A stretch of DNA of 64,000 bases from Halomonas daqiaonensis (lineage in GTDB: Bacteria; Pseudomonadota; Gammaproteobacteria; Pseudomonadales; Halomonadaceae). This document shows positions 34,795 to 46,496 of the stretch, in pieces. The translations under genes were made by a program, and so were the position numbers. How positions within the stretch are numbered: the first letter of the stretch is position 1; each line of letters starts with the position of its first letter. The notes under the pieces were generated by a model that saw only the letters and a program-made list of their open reading frames with translations, ran no database searches and was not told the origin of the DNA. The stretch lies in assembly GCF_900109725.1 (NCBI RefSeq), contig NZ_FOBC01000014.1, positions 33,489-97,488 on the forward strand, given 5' to 3'.

Positions 34795-34841
34795 GGTGGC
34801 TCCAGGGATTGTTGTTGCTGGGCAAGCCGTCAAGATAGCAG

Positions 34842-34856
34842 TTGACGTTAACGTAA
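34842..34856. promoter_or_regulatory. TTGACGTTAACGTAA palindromic operator-like site
   Basis: A near-perfect palindrome with the exact core ACGTTAACGT (34845-34854), 48 bases upstream of the AhpD-like start. The sequence resembles palindromes bound by MerR-type regulators such as LiuR, as far as I recall. No regulator gene is adjacent, so this is a candidate operator only. Confidence 0.35.
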
Positions 34857-34977
34857 GCATATAGCCTTTGGCTCAAGATCAACCGAACCGCCGAGAGGGT
34901 GCAGCCCTTCATTGCCACAGGCTGGCAGCAAGGCTAGCATTACCGTATTACTTAAAAAATTCGGAAGGAGGCGAGCC

Positions 34978-35208
34978 ATGTCCACCGCCAGCAGTCGTCT
35001 GACCAGCAAATACCAGGCGACGATTCCCGGTAACGTCCGCAGGGCACTGGACCTTCATGCCGGCGATACCATCTGCTTCGAGATCGAAGACGGTGAGATT
35101 CGACTTCGCAAGGCATCACCGCTCGACCTGGCCTTTACCCATGCGGTGGAAGAAACCCTGAGCGAGTGGAATTCCGAGGCCGACGAGGATGCCTACCGTG
35201 ATCTTTGA
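34978..35208 (+). CDS. AbrB/PrlF-type antitoxin
   Basis: A 76-residue protein with the swapped-hairpin DNA-binding motif SRLTSKYQATIPGNVRRALDLHAGDTICFEIEDGEIRLRKA, as in MazE/PrlF antitoxins. The acidic C-terminal half (VEETLSEWNSEADEDAYRDL) would wrap the toxin. AAGGAGG precedes the ATG at 34978. It overlaps the downstream toxin gene by 20 bases, the usual antitoxin-first arrangement, and probably represses its own promoter. Confidence 0.85.
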   Translation: MSTASSRLTSKYQATIPGNVRRALDLHAGDTICFEIEDGEIRLRKASPLDLAFTHAVEETLSEWNSEADEDAYRDL

Positions 35209-35545
35209 GGCCTTCGATGTTGTGGTTGTGCCGTTTCCTTTCACCGACAGGAACACGACCAGGCGTCGGCCAGCGCTGGTCATCTCTTCTAACGAGGACT
35301 TTCATCGCTCTACAGGACAGCTCCTGATGGCCATGATCACCAGTGCCAACAACTCCTCCTGGCCGCTGGATATCGAAATCCAGGGTCTCGATGCCGCAGG
35401 CTTACCCGCGACTTCCATCGTGCGCATGAAGCTCTTCACTCTGGATGAACGCCTGATCATCCGCCAGGCTGGACGACTTGAGCAGGACGACCGACGCCGA
35501 GTGATCAGCGCCCTGAGGGCCCTGATGCCAGCCATCGTCCAGTAA
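35189..35545 (+). CDS. MazF/PemK-like toxin
   Basis: A 118-residue protein of the PemK/MazF/Kid fold: DVVVVPFPFTDRNTTRRRPALVISS at the N terminus, then AMITSANNSSWPLDIEIQ and the C-terminal VRMKLFTLDERLI. Members are sequence-specific endoribonucleases that block translation. The start at 35189 lies in the antitoxin gene. Its TAA stop (35543-35545) is immediately followed by the last base of a group II intron on the other strand, which removes any native terminator. Confidence 0.85.
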   Translation: MPTVIFEAFDVVVVPFPFTDRNTTRRRPALVISSNEDFHRSTGQLLMAMITSANNSSWPLDIEIQGLDAAGLPATSIVRMKLFTLDERLIIRQAGRLEQDDRRRVISALRALMPAIVQ

Positions 35546-37474
35546 ATCGAGTAGGAGGGGGAGTCGCCTCCCCCGTCCTCTCACACCACCGGGCATACGG
35601 TTCCGTACCACGGCGGTTCACGAAGAACGGCTGAGCCCTCTTACCGTATCGAGTACCGTGATCATGCCCTGCCGGTCGAACCACTTGCGTGGCAAGGCCT
35701 GGTTCATGTGCGAGGCACCGGAATTCCACCAAGGGCCTCGCCCATTCCCCGCCGATTTCCAGGCACGATGCTCGTCCAGACCTAGCGCCAGAAGCTTCCG
35801 GCGTCGGGTCCTTGGCCGTTTCCACTGTCGCCAGATCAGGCAGCGCAGTCTACGGCGTATCCATCGATCCAGTGCTTCCAGCGGGCGCTTCACGTCGACA
35901 AGGCTGAAATAGCTGGCCCAGCCCCTCAGGACCGGGATCAACTCTTGGATGACTCGCCGAATATTGCGCCCGTTACCGCGCTTCAGGATCTCGCGGACAC
36001 GCTGCATCAAGCGTGTCAGACTGGCCTTGGCCAGCGTCAACTTCGGCAGCTTGTGCCGGGTCAGCGTGTAGCCCAGATACCCTCGGTTCCAGGGACGATC
36101 CACCGCACTCTTGTCGCGATTGACCGTCAGCCGGAGCGAATTCTCGAGAAAATCACTCAGGCTGGCCATGACGCGCTCTCCCGCCCGCCGACTCTTGACG
36201 TACACCTGCATATCATCGGCGTAACGGCAGAAGCGGTGGCCCCGGCGTTCCAGTTCCTTGTCCACGTCGTCCAGCAGGATATTCGCCAGCAGCGGGCTTA
36301 ACGGCCCGCCCTGGGGCGTACCCTGCTTGCGTGGCGTGGTCAGGCCATGCTGGAACATACCGGCTTCCAGATAGCGGCGGATCAAGCGCAGCACCCGCGT
36401 GTCGCGGACGCGGCGCGCGACCCGTGCCATCAGCAGGTCGTGGTTCACTCGGTCGAAGAAGGCTTCCAGGTCGAGGTCGACCACCCAGCGGTGGTCGGCG
36501 GTTACATGGGCCTTCATGGCCGAGACGGCCTGCTGGGCACTGCGTTTCGGGCGGTAGCCGTAGCTCGATTCGGAGAAGCCCGGATCGAAGAGCGGCGTCA
36601 GTACCTGCAACAGCGCCTGCTGGATCAGCCGGTCGCTGACCGTGGGAATGCCGAGCTGTCGGGTCCCACCCTTGGGCTTGGGAATCTCGACGGCTCGAAT
36701 CGGGCTGGGATGGTACTCACCGGCCAGCAGCCGCTCGCGCAGCGTTGGCCAGTGCTGTTTCAGGTGATCCGCCAACTGTTGCACCGTCATGCCATCGGCA
36801 CCCGGCGAACCTTGGTTGGCGACTACCTTACGGTAAGCCTGCGCCATGTTGGCTTTATCAACCACGGCCTCCATGAGCAGGGTTGGCTCCGCTTTCGTCC
36901 ACGATGACGACGCCGGGACCGTCTCGACGCCCACCGGCCGGGACTCGGGGTGCCGCCCCTGCCCCTCTGGGTGGGTGGCGGTATCAGCGCCAGTTTCGGT
37001 CTTCATGATCGATCCTCGAGACGTCATTGCCTACTCGCGGTTCTTCATGTTCGGCCCTTGGTGCCGCGGTGAACCGGCACGTACTATGGCCTCTGCTGAC
37101 GTCTGGTGGCCCATCCCGTCGCCTCTCGACGCCGGTAGCACCGTGGCAGACCACCAGACCTCCCAGGGTAAGACGCGCGACCTTCCTCCCACCTGCCCGC
37201 CGCATTTACTGCCGCCCCTCTGGATAGCTATTGGGCTTCGGGTGTCGTGGCCCCCTCGCCCAGGTGCGACAGCCTCGTATGCGATTCCTGTTCGTCGGGC
37301 CGGGAGTTTGCCTTAAGCTTCCTTCAGATTCCGCCTCGCGGCAGACACCCTTGCTGTTTGGCTAACGGTTCCCGCTATCAGGGTCCGTAGGGGACTTGCA
37401 CCCCCAAGTCATCCCAGGGCACCACCCCCGGGAACAGCACCTGTCGGTGCTGCGCGCCATGCCTGGCGCACCAC
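35546..37474 (-). mobile_element. Group IIC intron (about 1.93 kb)
   Basis: On the minus strand the element opens with a GTGGTGCGCC...GGCGCG domain I stem. It continues with domain I text typical of group IIC introns: GTTAGCCAAACAGCAAGG, GGAATCTGAAGGAAGC and TAAGGCAAAC. It then encodes a reverse transcriptase in domain IV and ends with domain V (35584-35619, GAACCGCCGTGGTACGG and GGTGGTG) and domain VI ending CCTACTCGAT at 35546. The exact 5' base is 37471 to 37474. It lies directly downstream of a GC-rich terminator hairpin (37479-37506), the preferred target of group IIC introns. The 468 bases from 37007 to 37474 are the structured RNA domains I-III. Confidence 0.9.
35618..37006 (-). CDS. 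ltrA: Group II intron reverse transcriptase/maturase
   Basis: Intron-encoded protein of 462 residues. Reverse-transcriptase blocks run from GADGMTVQQL and RRVEIPKPKGGTRQLGIPT-like text, through DLDLEAFFDRVNHD and TPQGGPLSPLLANILLDDVD, to the catalytic CRYADDMQVYV. The maturase (X) domain follows (IRRVIQELIPVLRGWASYFSLVDVKRPLEALDRWIRRRLR). No HNH endonuclease domain is present at the C terminus, which fits group IIC proteins. The ATG at 37006 follows GAGGA. The reading frame appears intact, so the intron may be mobile. Confidence 0.95.
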   Translation of the reverse strand: MKTETGADTATHPEGQGRHPESRPVGVETVPASSSWTKAEPTLLMEAVVDKANMAQAYRKVVANQGSPGADGMTVQQLADHLKQHWPTLRERLLAGEYHPSPIRAVEIPKPKGGTRQLGIPTVSDRLIQQALLQVLTPLFDPGFSESSYGYRPKRSAQQAVSAMKAHVTADHRWVVDLDLEAFFDRVNHDLLMARVARRVRDTRVLRLIRRYLEAGMFQHGLTTPRKQGTPQGGPLSPLLANILLDDVDKELERRGHRFCRYADDMQVYVKSRRAGERVMASLSDFLENSLRLTVNRDKSAVDRPWNRGYLGYTLTRHKLPKLTLAKASLTRLMQRVREILKRGNGRNIRRVIQELIPVLRGWASYFSLVDVKRPLEALDRWIRRRLRCLIWRQWKRPRTRRRKLLALGLDEHRAWKSAGNGRGPWWNSGASHMNQALPRKWFDRQGMITVLDTVRGLSRSS

Positions 37475-37478
37475 AACA

Positions 37479-37506
37479 CGGCCCCGCCTCATGCGAGGCG
37501 GGGCCG
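37479..37506 (-). terminator. Terminator hairpin of mmsA, interrupted by the intron
   Basis: Perfect 12-bp stem (37479-37490 with 37495-37506), four-base loop, 22 bases after the mmsA stop. The T tract that should follow on the minus strand is cut by the intron: only TGTT remains upstream, and a TTAC sequence resumes beyond the intron at 35545. Confidence 0.8.
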
Positions 37507-37528
37507 CAGGTTCGCAGCGCTGGAAGGA

Positions 37529-39028
<1,500 letters not shown>

Positions 39029-39119
39029 GGGGCGTACTCCTTTTTATCTATGCGGTCACTGCCGGGAATCGACTTGTGGCTGGATCGCAGCCGCGGATCG
39101 CCCAGGCATTAGACTTTGT

Positions 39120-39133
39120 GTGTATAAATACAC
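39120..39133. promoter_or_regulatory. Inverted repeat in the mmsA-lysR divergent region (site 1)
   Basis: GTGTAT-AA-ATACAC is a perfect 6-bp inverted repeat, 92 bases from the mmsA start. A TA-rich centre is common in LysR-type operators. It may be a binding site for the divergent regulator. Confidence 0.35.
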
Positions 39134-39200
39134 GGAAGATCATGATAATGAGTCTATCCGCACGCCGGATAGCGTGACAACGGGTACTCGGGCACATTGT

Positions 39201-39218
39201 TTGTGCGTTAATGCACAA
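39201..39218. promoter_or_regulatory. Inverted repeat in the mmsA-lysR divergent region (site 2)
   Basis: TTGTGC-GTTAAT-GCACAA is an inverted repeat 50 bases upstream of the LysR start. It fits the T-N11-A type LysR box loosely and would allow autoregulation. Confidence 0.4.
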
Positions 39219-39267
39219 CACTTCGATGGCCAGGGCTCGGGCACAAACTACGAGCGCGAGGACCTCC

Positions 39268-40242
39268 ATGCTTGACTGGCAGGACATCCAGATCTTTCTC
39301 GAGGTGGCGCGCAGCGAGCGCCTCACCGATGCTGCCCGCCGCCTGGGGCTGGACCACTCCACCCTGTCGCGGCGGACACGGCGCTTCGAACAGGCGCTCA
39401 ATACCCAGTTGTTCGAGCGCAGCACCCACGGCTACCACCTCACCGAGGCCGGCCAGCAGCTTCTCGCCCACGCCGAGGAGATGGCCCGCCACGCCTTCGA
39501 GGCCGGTGAGAGCCTTACCGACAAGAATCACCAGATCAGCGGCCAGATCCGGCTGGGCGTCACCGAGGGCTTCGGTACCTGGGTGATCGCCCCGCTGCTC
39601 TCCGCCTTCTGTGAGCGCCACCCGGGCGTCACCCTGGACCTGCTCGCCCTGCCGCGGGTGGTCAACCTGAGCCGCCATGAGGCCGACCTGGCCATCACCG
39701 TGGAGCGGCCGGTGAGCCCCGGCCTGGTGATCTCGCGACTGTGCGACTATCGGCTGCGGCTCTACGGCAGCGACGCGTACCTGGCCCGCCAAGGCATGCC
39801 GGAGCGACTCGCCGAGCTGGGCGCCCACCGACTGGTGGGCTATGTGGATGACCTGATCTTCAGCGAGCAGCTCAGCTACCTGGAGCCGCTGCTCGATCCC
39901 GCCGTGGTGGGCCATCCCGGGCCACACTTCGCCATGCGCAGCACCAGCGTCACCACCCAGCATGCCGCCTGCCTCCACGGGGCGGGGCTCGCGGTGCTGC
40001 CCTGCTTCATGGCCAGCGCCTCGGAAACGCTGGTGAACGTGCTGCAGGAAGAAGTAGCGATCGATCGCCAGTTCTGGATCACCGCCCGCCAGGAGCAACG
40101 CCGCCTGGCCAGGGTACGCCTGCTTTGGGATTTCCTGCGCGAGGCCCTGGAGGCCAACAGCTCCTTCCTGATGGGCGAGACACGCACCCTGACAGTGCCG
40201 GCCCTGCCTCCAATACAGAATAGCTATCGAGATGGTCGGTAA
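39268..40242 (+). CDS. LysR-family transcriptional regulator, divergent to mmsA
   Basis: Regulator of 324 residues. The N-terminal HTH is WQDIQIFLEVARSERLTDAARRLGLDHSTLSRRTRRFEQALNTQLFER; the effector domain begins near residue 90 (GQIRLGVTEGFGTWVIAPLL). The ATG at 39268 follows GAGGA and puts the HTH at the normal distance from the N terminus; the in-frame start at 39211 is rejected. Divergent placement suggests control of mmsA by a semialdehyde or amino acid degradation product. Confidence 0.9.
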   Translation: MLDWQDIQIFLEVARSERLTDAARRLGLDHSTLSRRTRRFEQALNTQLFERSTHGYHLTEAGQQLLAHAEEMARHAFEAGESLTDKNHQISGQIRLGVTEGFGTWVIAPLLSAFCERHPGVTLDLLALPRVVNLSRHEADLAITVERPVSPGLVISRLCDYRLRLYGSDAYLARQGMPERLAELGAHRLVGYVDDLIFSEQLSYLEPLLDPAVVGHPGPHFAMRSTSVTTQHAACLHGAGLAVLPCFMASASETLVNVLQEEVAIDRQFWITARQEQRRLARVRLLWDFLREALEANSSFLMGETRTLTVPALPPIQNSYRDGR

Positions 40243-42585
<2,343 letters not shown>

Positions 42586-42634
42586 GGCGTTAAGCGTGCC
42601 ATGAGGCCAGGCGGCAAGCCTGGCCAGTGATAGA

Positions 42635-42665
42635 GACGCTCGGGTGAAAGCCCGGGCGTCTTCTT
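42635..42665 (+). terminator. Rho-independent terminator of katG
   Basis: Ten-base stem (42635-42644 with 42651-42660, one G-T pair), six-base loop and a TTCTT tail, 49 bases after the katG stop. Confidence 0.8.
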
Positions 42666-42843
42666 GTCTGCCCCCTGCCAGCACCCTGGGTCGAGCTGTT
42701 CCAGGCACGAATCCATGCCGGTGCAGGTGACCCCCCTTCCCGTCTTTGACAGCCTCCTGTCGTTGGACGACAACTATTTACAAGGAACCGCGTCATCCGG
42801 ACACCTTCAGCCTGCGAGCCTCCGTGTGCGAGGAGATTCGAAC

Positions 42844-43755
42844 ATGGCCCATGCCACAGGAGAACCATTATCCCCGGCCCCAAGAGAGGCCGGGTGGCAG
42901 TGCCACCGGTATTATCCCGGAGTCCGCCTGAACGAGGGTATCGGCCGGCTCCAGGCATTCGCTGTGCACCTGGCCAGTCCCGTCCAGCTTCTGGAACCTC
43001 CACGCGGCCATGTCGCACTGGTTATCGGCTTCGGCAATCCCATCCGCATCACTCCCTTGACCACACCGGATACGGAAGGCACCTATGACTCCTTCGTGGT
43101 CGGTCCAGACCATCCGCCCCTGATCATCAGGTATGGCGGAGAACGCACTTGCTTCGAGATTCTCCTCTCCCCTTGCGCCGCCTATGAGCTGTTCGGGGGT
43201 GGGACCCAAGGGCTCGATGGGCGAGTGATACCACTCGACGCAATTCTCGGCGACACAGCGAATCGGCTTACCGAACAGCTCATTGTGGCTGCCTCCTGGG
43301 GACAACGGTTCGCCTTGCTGGAGAAAACGTTGGCCAGGTACCTGGACCGGCAACCCTGGCAGGTGCGTACAGAAATCCACTGGGCCTGGCACTGCCTGGA
43401 GCAGGCCGGGGGCGCCATGCCGGTCTCAGCCCTCGTCAGCGCCCTGGGCTGGAGCCACCGCCACTTCGTGCGCGCCTTCCAGCACTACACCGGCATGACG
43501 CCCAAGGTATCCGCTCGTTACCTGCGGCTCGCCCAAGCGCTTGCTTGCCTCGACCAATCGCCGGAAGAGGCACTGGCGGAAGTGGCACTGGAGTGTCACT
43601 ACTGCGACCAGAGCCACCTGACCCGGGAGTTCCAAGCCCTAGCGGGTTGTACGCCAGCAACCTACCGTCAACAGTGCCTTGGACACTTCCTGCCCGCACC
43701 CCCTCCTGCGGCAAGGTCAGATTTTTTCAAGACGCCGCCCGCGCCTTCAGCCTAG
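42844..43755 (+). CDS. AraC-family transcriptional regulator
   Basis: Regulator of 303 residues. The C-terminal double HTH reads GAMPVSALVSALGWSHRHFVRAFQHYTGMTPKVSARYLRLAQALACL followed by ALEVALECHYCDQSHLTREFQALAGCTPATYRQQ-like text. The N-terminal half is a cupin-like sensor (YYPGVRLNEGIGRLQAFAVH). GAGGAG precedes the ATG at 42844; longer frames starting at 42664 are not supported. It is upstream of and codirectional with a small secreted cupin gene, 76 bases away, which it may control. Confidence 0.85.
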   Translation: MAHATGEPLSPAPREAGWQCHRYYPGVRLNEGIGRLQAFAVHLASPVQLLEPPRGHVALVIGFGNPIRITPLTTPDTEGTYDSFVVGPDHPPLIIRYGGERTCFEILLSPCAAYELFGGGTQGLDGRVIPLDAILGDTANRLTEQLIVAASWGQRFALLEKTLARYLDRQPWQVRTEIHWAWHCLEQAGGAMPVSALVSALGWSHRHFVRAFQHYTGMTPKVSARYLRLAQALACLDQSPEEALAEVALECHYCDQSHLTREFQALAGCTPATYRQQCLGHFLPAPPPAARSDFFKTPPAPSA

Positions 43756-43831
43756 GCTTGCTGCACCGCTGAAGGGCTCGATGCCCTGCATGGCGGCAAG
43801 AGGTGATCCCGTCTGAATGGAGGTAGACACC

Positions 43832-44224
43832 ATGAACCAGACACTGATGACCCTAGGTGGCGCAACAGCACTCGTTGTCGCCAGCGCCCTGACCCCGGCC
43901 CAGGCGGACACAACGTCAATCCTGAAGACGACGTTCGAGGACCTGGAGGGCATGGAAGCGAACATCGTCCGCTTCGACGTAGATAAAGATTGGGTAACCG
44001 ATCGCCATATCCACCCTGGCCACGTCTTCGTCTACGTAACCGAGGGTAGTATCGAGATCGACGTCGAGGGACAGGAAGCCAGGACCGTTTCCGCCGGCGA
44101 GGCCTTTCAGGAGCCACCCGACAGACCAATGGTGGCGCGCACCCTGAGCTCTGACGGTGCGAGCTTCATCGTCTTCCAGATCGGGCCGGAAGGCGAACCA
44201 CTGATGGTCGCCCAGCCGGAGTGA
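43832..44224 (+). CDS. Secreted small cupin-domain protein
   Basis: Protein of 130 residues with a signal peptide cleaved after about AQA (residue 25). One cupin domain follows: TDRHIHPGHVFVYVTEGSIEIDVEG contains the first metal-binding motif, and AGEAFQEPPDRPMVAR the second part. Substrate and metal are unknown; exported cupins of this size are often uncharacterised. GGAGG precedes the ATG. It probably depends on the AraC regulator encoded just upstream. Confidence 0.78.
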   Translation: MNQTLMTLGGATALVVASALTPAQADTTSILKTTFEDLEGMEANIVRFDVDKDWVTDRHIHPGHVFVYVTEGSIEIDVEGQEARTVSAGEAFQEPPDRPMVARTLSSDGASFIVFQIGPEGEPLMVAQPE

Positions 44225-44244
44225 ATCAAGCTTCACCGAGGAAA

Positions 44245-44291
44245 GTGGCCAGGGGCATTCCCGAGACATGATGCCCCCGGCCACTACTCTG
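44245..44291 (+). terminator. Terminator after the cupin gene
   Basis: A 14-bp stem with one G-T pair (44245-44258 with 44271-44284) encloses a 12-base loop and is followed by TACTCT. It is 20 bases after the cupin stop and 50 bases before the convergent ABC permease end. Confidence 0.6.
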
Positions 44292-44333
44292 CCTGGCCAA
44301 AAAGATTACTCAGGTGTCCGTGACGCTGAAGCA

Positions 44334-45002
44334 TCACTGGCTGGTCACCCCAGGCACATAAGTGCGCCGCTCGAGAAGGCCAAGTAAGCTCGCCACCGTG
44401 GAAGTAAGCACCAGATAGATCAGACCTGCCCAGAGGAAGACCAGGAAGAAATCAAGGGTGCGTGAGCCAATGTCATAGGCGATGGAGGTAATCTCCACTA
44501 CGCCGATGGTGTAGGCGATGGAGGTGAACTTGAGTTCAATGATCGCTTCATTCGACCATTGCGGAATCACCCGGCGTAGCGCCTGGGGCACCATGATGTG
44601 CCGAATCGCCTGCCACTGGGTCATGCCGCAGGCCCTCGCCGCCACGAGTTGGCCCTTCGGTACCGACAACACCGAGCCACGGAAGTACTCAGCCTGATAA
44701 GCCGCGCTGTTGAGGGTGATGGCGATCACCGCGGCAGTGAAGGCGTCGAATACGATACCCACATGGGGCAGGCCCAGGTAGATGAAGAACATTTGTACCA
44801 GCATCGGCGTACCACGAAAGAGTTCCACGTAGACGGTGCTGAACCAGTAGAAGAGCCTATTGCCGTAGACCCTGGCCCAGCAAAGCAAAAGCCCGAGGAA
44901 AAATCCCAGGGTGATGGCGATCACCCAAAGCGCCAACGCTACCGGCACGCCCTTGAGAAGCTCGGGAAGCCACTCGATGCCGAAATAGATGAATTCCAGC
45001 AT
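44334..45002 (-). CDS. Polar amino acid ABC transporter permease (last gene of second importer)
   Basis: Permease of 222 residues. The VELFRGTPMLVQMFFIYLGLP and the EAA loop QLVAARACGMTQWQAIRHIMVPQALRRVIP mark a type-3 amino acid importer subunit (GlnP/GltK type). It starts four bases after the ATPase gene and completes a receptor-permease-ATPase-permease operon. It differs in order from the importer at 381-3532, so the two are not recent duplicates. Confidence 0.88.
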   Translation of the reverse strand: MLEFIYFGIEWLPELLKGVPVALALWVIAITLGFFLGLLLCWARVYGNRLFYWFSTVYVELFRGTPMLVQMFFIYLGLPHVGIVFDAFTAAVIAITLNSAAYQAEYFRGSVLSVPKGQLVAARACGMTQWQAIRHIMVPQALRRVIPQWSNEAIIELKFTSIAYTIGVVEITSIAYDIGSRTLDFFLVFLWAGLIYLVLTSTVASLLGLLERRTYVPGVTSQ

Positions 45003-45005
45003 GGC

Positions 45006-45746
45006 TCACCCGTGCTCCGCGATGACATTGAGGAAGGCCCGAGTCCGCTCGTGCGTGGACTCGGTAAACATGGCTTCTGGTGGCCCTTGCTCGACGATGT
45101 GGCCCTTCTCGATAAAGATAATCTCGTCGGCAGCCTGGCGAGCGAAGCTCATCTCGTGGGTTACCACCACCATGGTCATACCCTCGACGGCCAGTTGCTG
45201 CATCACCCTCACCACCTCACCGGTCAATTCCGGATCCAGGGCCGAGGTAGGCTCATCGAACAGCAGGACGTCCGGGTCCATTGCCAACGCCCTTGCGATG
45301 GAGACGCGCTGCTGCTGGCCGCCGGAAAGCTCGGCCGGATAAGAGTCGGCCTTGTCGCCCAGGCCAACCCGCTCCAGTTCACGATGCGCCCGCTGGGTAG
45401 CGGTCTCCTTGTCCGCTCCGTTGACCTTAATCTGGCAGATGCGCACGTTATCGAGCACCGTCAGGTGAGAGAAAAGGTTGAAGTCCTGGAAGACGAAGCC
45501 CATACGCGCACGCATGGCATCGATGTTGGTATTCAGCACTTCCTCACCGTTGAGGTAGATGCGCCCCGCATCCGGCACAGTGAGGTAATTGATACAGCGC
45601 AACAAGGTACTCTTGCCCGAGCCGGAGGGGCCGATCAGCACCTTGGTCTCACCCTTTCTCAGACTGAAGCCAATACCCTTGAGAACCTCCAGGCCGTCAT
45701 AGGCCTTCTTCACATTCTGTACGTCCAGAATCAGGTCGTCGGCCAT
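45006..45746 (-). CDS. Polar amino acid ABC transporter ATP-binding protein (GlnQ-like)
   Basis: ATPase of 246 residues. Walker A GPSGSGKST at 39-47, signature LSGGQQQRVSIARAL near 145, Walker B VLLFDEPTSALDPEL and switch VVVTHEM. It lacks the HisP-type insertion seen in the first importer and is closer to GlnQ/GltL/ArtP. The ATG at 45746 is used; a longer frame to 45866 overlaps the upstream permease and is rejected. Confidence 0.9.
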   Translation of the reverse strand: MADDLILDVQNVKKAYDGLEVLKGIGFSLRKGETKVLIGPSGSGKSTLLRCINYLTVPDAGRIYLNGEEVLNTNIDAMRARMGFVFQDFNLFSHLTVLDNVRICQIKVNGADKETATQRAHRELERVGLGDKADSYPAELSGGQQQRVSIARALAMDPDVLLFDEPTSALDPELTGEVVRVMQQLAVEGMTMVVVTHEMSFARQAADEIIFIEKGHIVEQGPPEAMFTESTHERTRAFLNVIAEHG

Positions 45747-45765
45747 TATCGGCGTTCCTCTTGCG

Positions 45766-46434
45766 TCATTTCTCGAACCCCGGCACAGCCAGCTTGCGTT
45801 CAAGGGAATACAGCAGGCTATTGCCTGTCCGATTGAGAATGAAATACAGCAGCGCCACCACGGCAAATACCGTCAACACGTTGCCCTGGGTGCTGGTGAT
45901 GATGTAATGAGCCTGACGGGTCAGCTCGACCACCCCGATGACATAGGCTAGGGAGGTCTCCTTGATTTCCGAGGAGAACTCGTTGGTCCAGGGGCCGATA
46001 GCATGCCGAGCCGCCTGGGGAAAGAGGATATGGCGGATTGCCTTGACCTTGGACATGCCCATGGCCCGGGCAGCCATCATCTGGCCGGTTGGTACCGACT
46101 GAAAGGCGCTACGGAATATCTGGGACTGGTAGGCCGCCGAGCGTAACCCCATGGCCAGTATCGCGGCACCGAAGGCCGAGATATCGAAAATACCCGACAT
46201 GCCATAGAAGAAGATGAACAACATTATGATGATCGGCACGCCCCTGAAGACACGCTCATAGAGCGTCAGTGGCCACTGCACCAGCCGTGTCCTTGGGCCA
46301 TAGAGCTGCACCAGGCAGATAGCAATTCCCAGCACGAAGCCGATCAGCAGCAGGGCGGCCAACAGCACGATGGCCACCCCAAGCCCCTTCAACAGGAAGG
46401 GAAAATCGCGTAGCAGTACGTCGTATATATCCAT
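45766..46434 (-). CDS. Polar amino acid ABC transporter permease (second importer)
   Basis: Permease of 222 residues with YERVFRGVPIIIMLFIFFYGM and EAA loop QMMAARAMGMSKVKAIRHILFPQAARHAIGPW. It lies between receptor and ATPase genes. A stem-loop precedes it (46455-46482), which may lower expression relative to the receptor. Confidence 0.88.
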   Translation of the reverse strand: MDIYDVLLRDFPFLLKGLGVAIVLLAALLLIGFVLGIAICLVQLYGPRTRLVQWPLTLYERVFRGVPIIIMLFIFFYGMSGIFDISAFGAAILAMGLRSAAYQSQIFRSAFQSVPTGQMMAARAMGMSKVKAIRHILFPQAARHAIGPWTNEFSSEIKETSLAYVIGVVELTRQAHYIITSTQGNVLTVFAVVALLYFILNRTGNSLLYSLERKLAVPGFEK

Positions 46435-46454
46435 GCTGACTTCCCTGACATGAC

Positions 46455-46482
46455 GGGCGCCCTGCCTTCAGGAAAGGCGCCC
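46455..46482 (-). other. Intercistronic stem-loop between receptor and permease
   Basis: GGGCGCC arms (46455-46461 and 46476-46482) form a hairpin with a partly paired loop and no T tract on the minus strand. Such elements after receptor genes often stabilise the receptor message or partly attenuate transcription. Confidence 0.5.
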
Positions 46483-46496
46483 GACGTCATAGCGAC

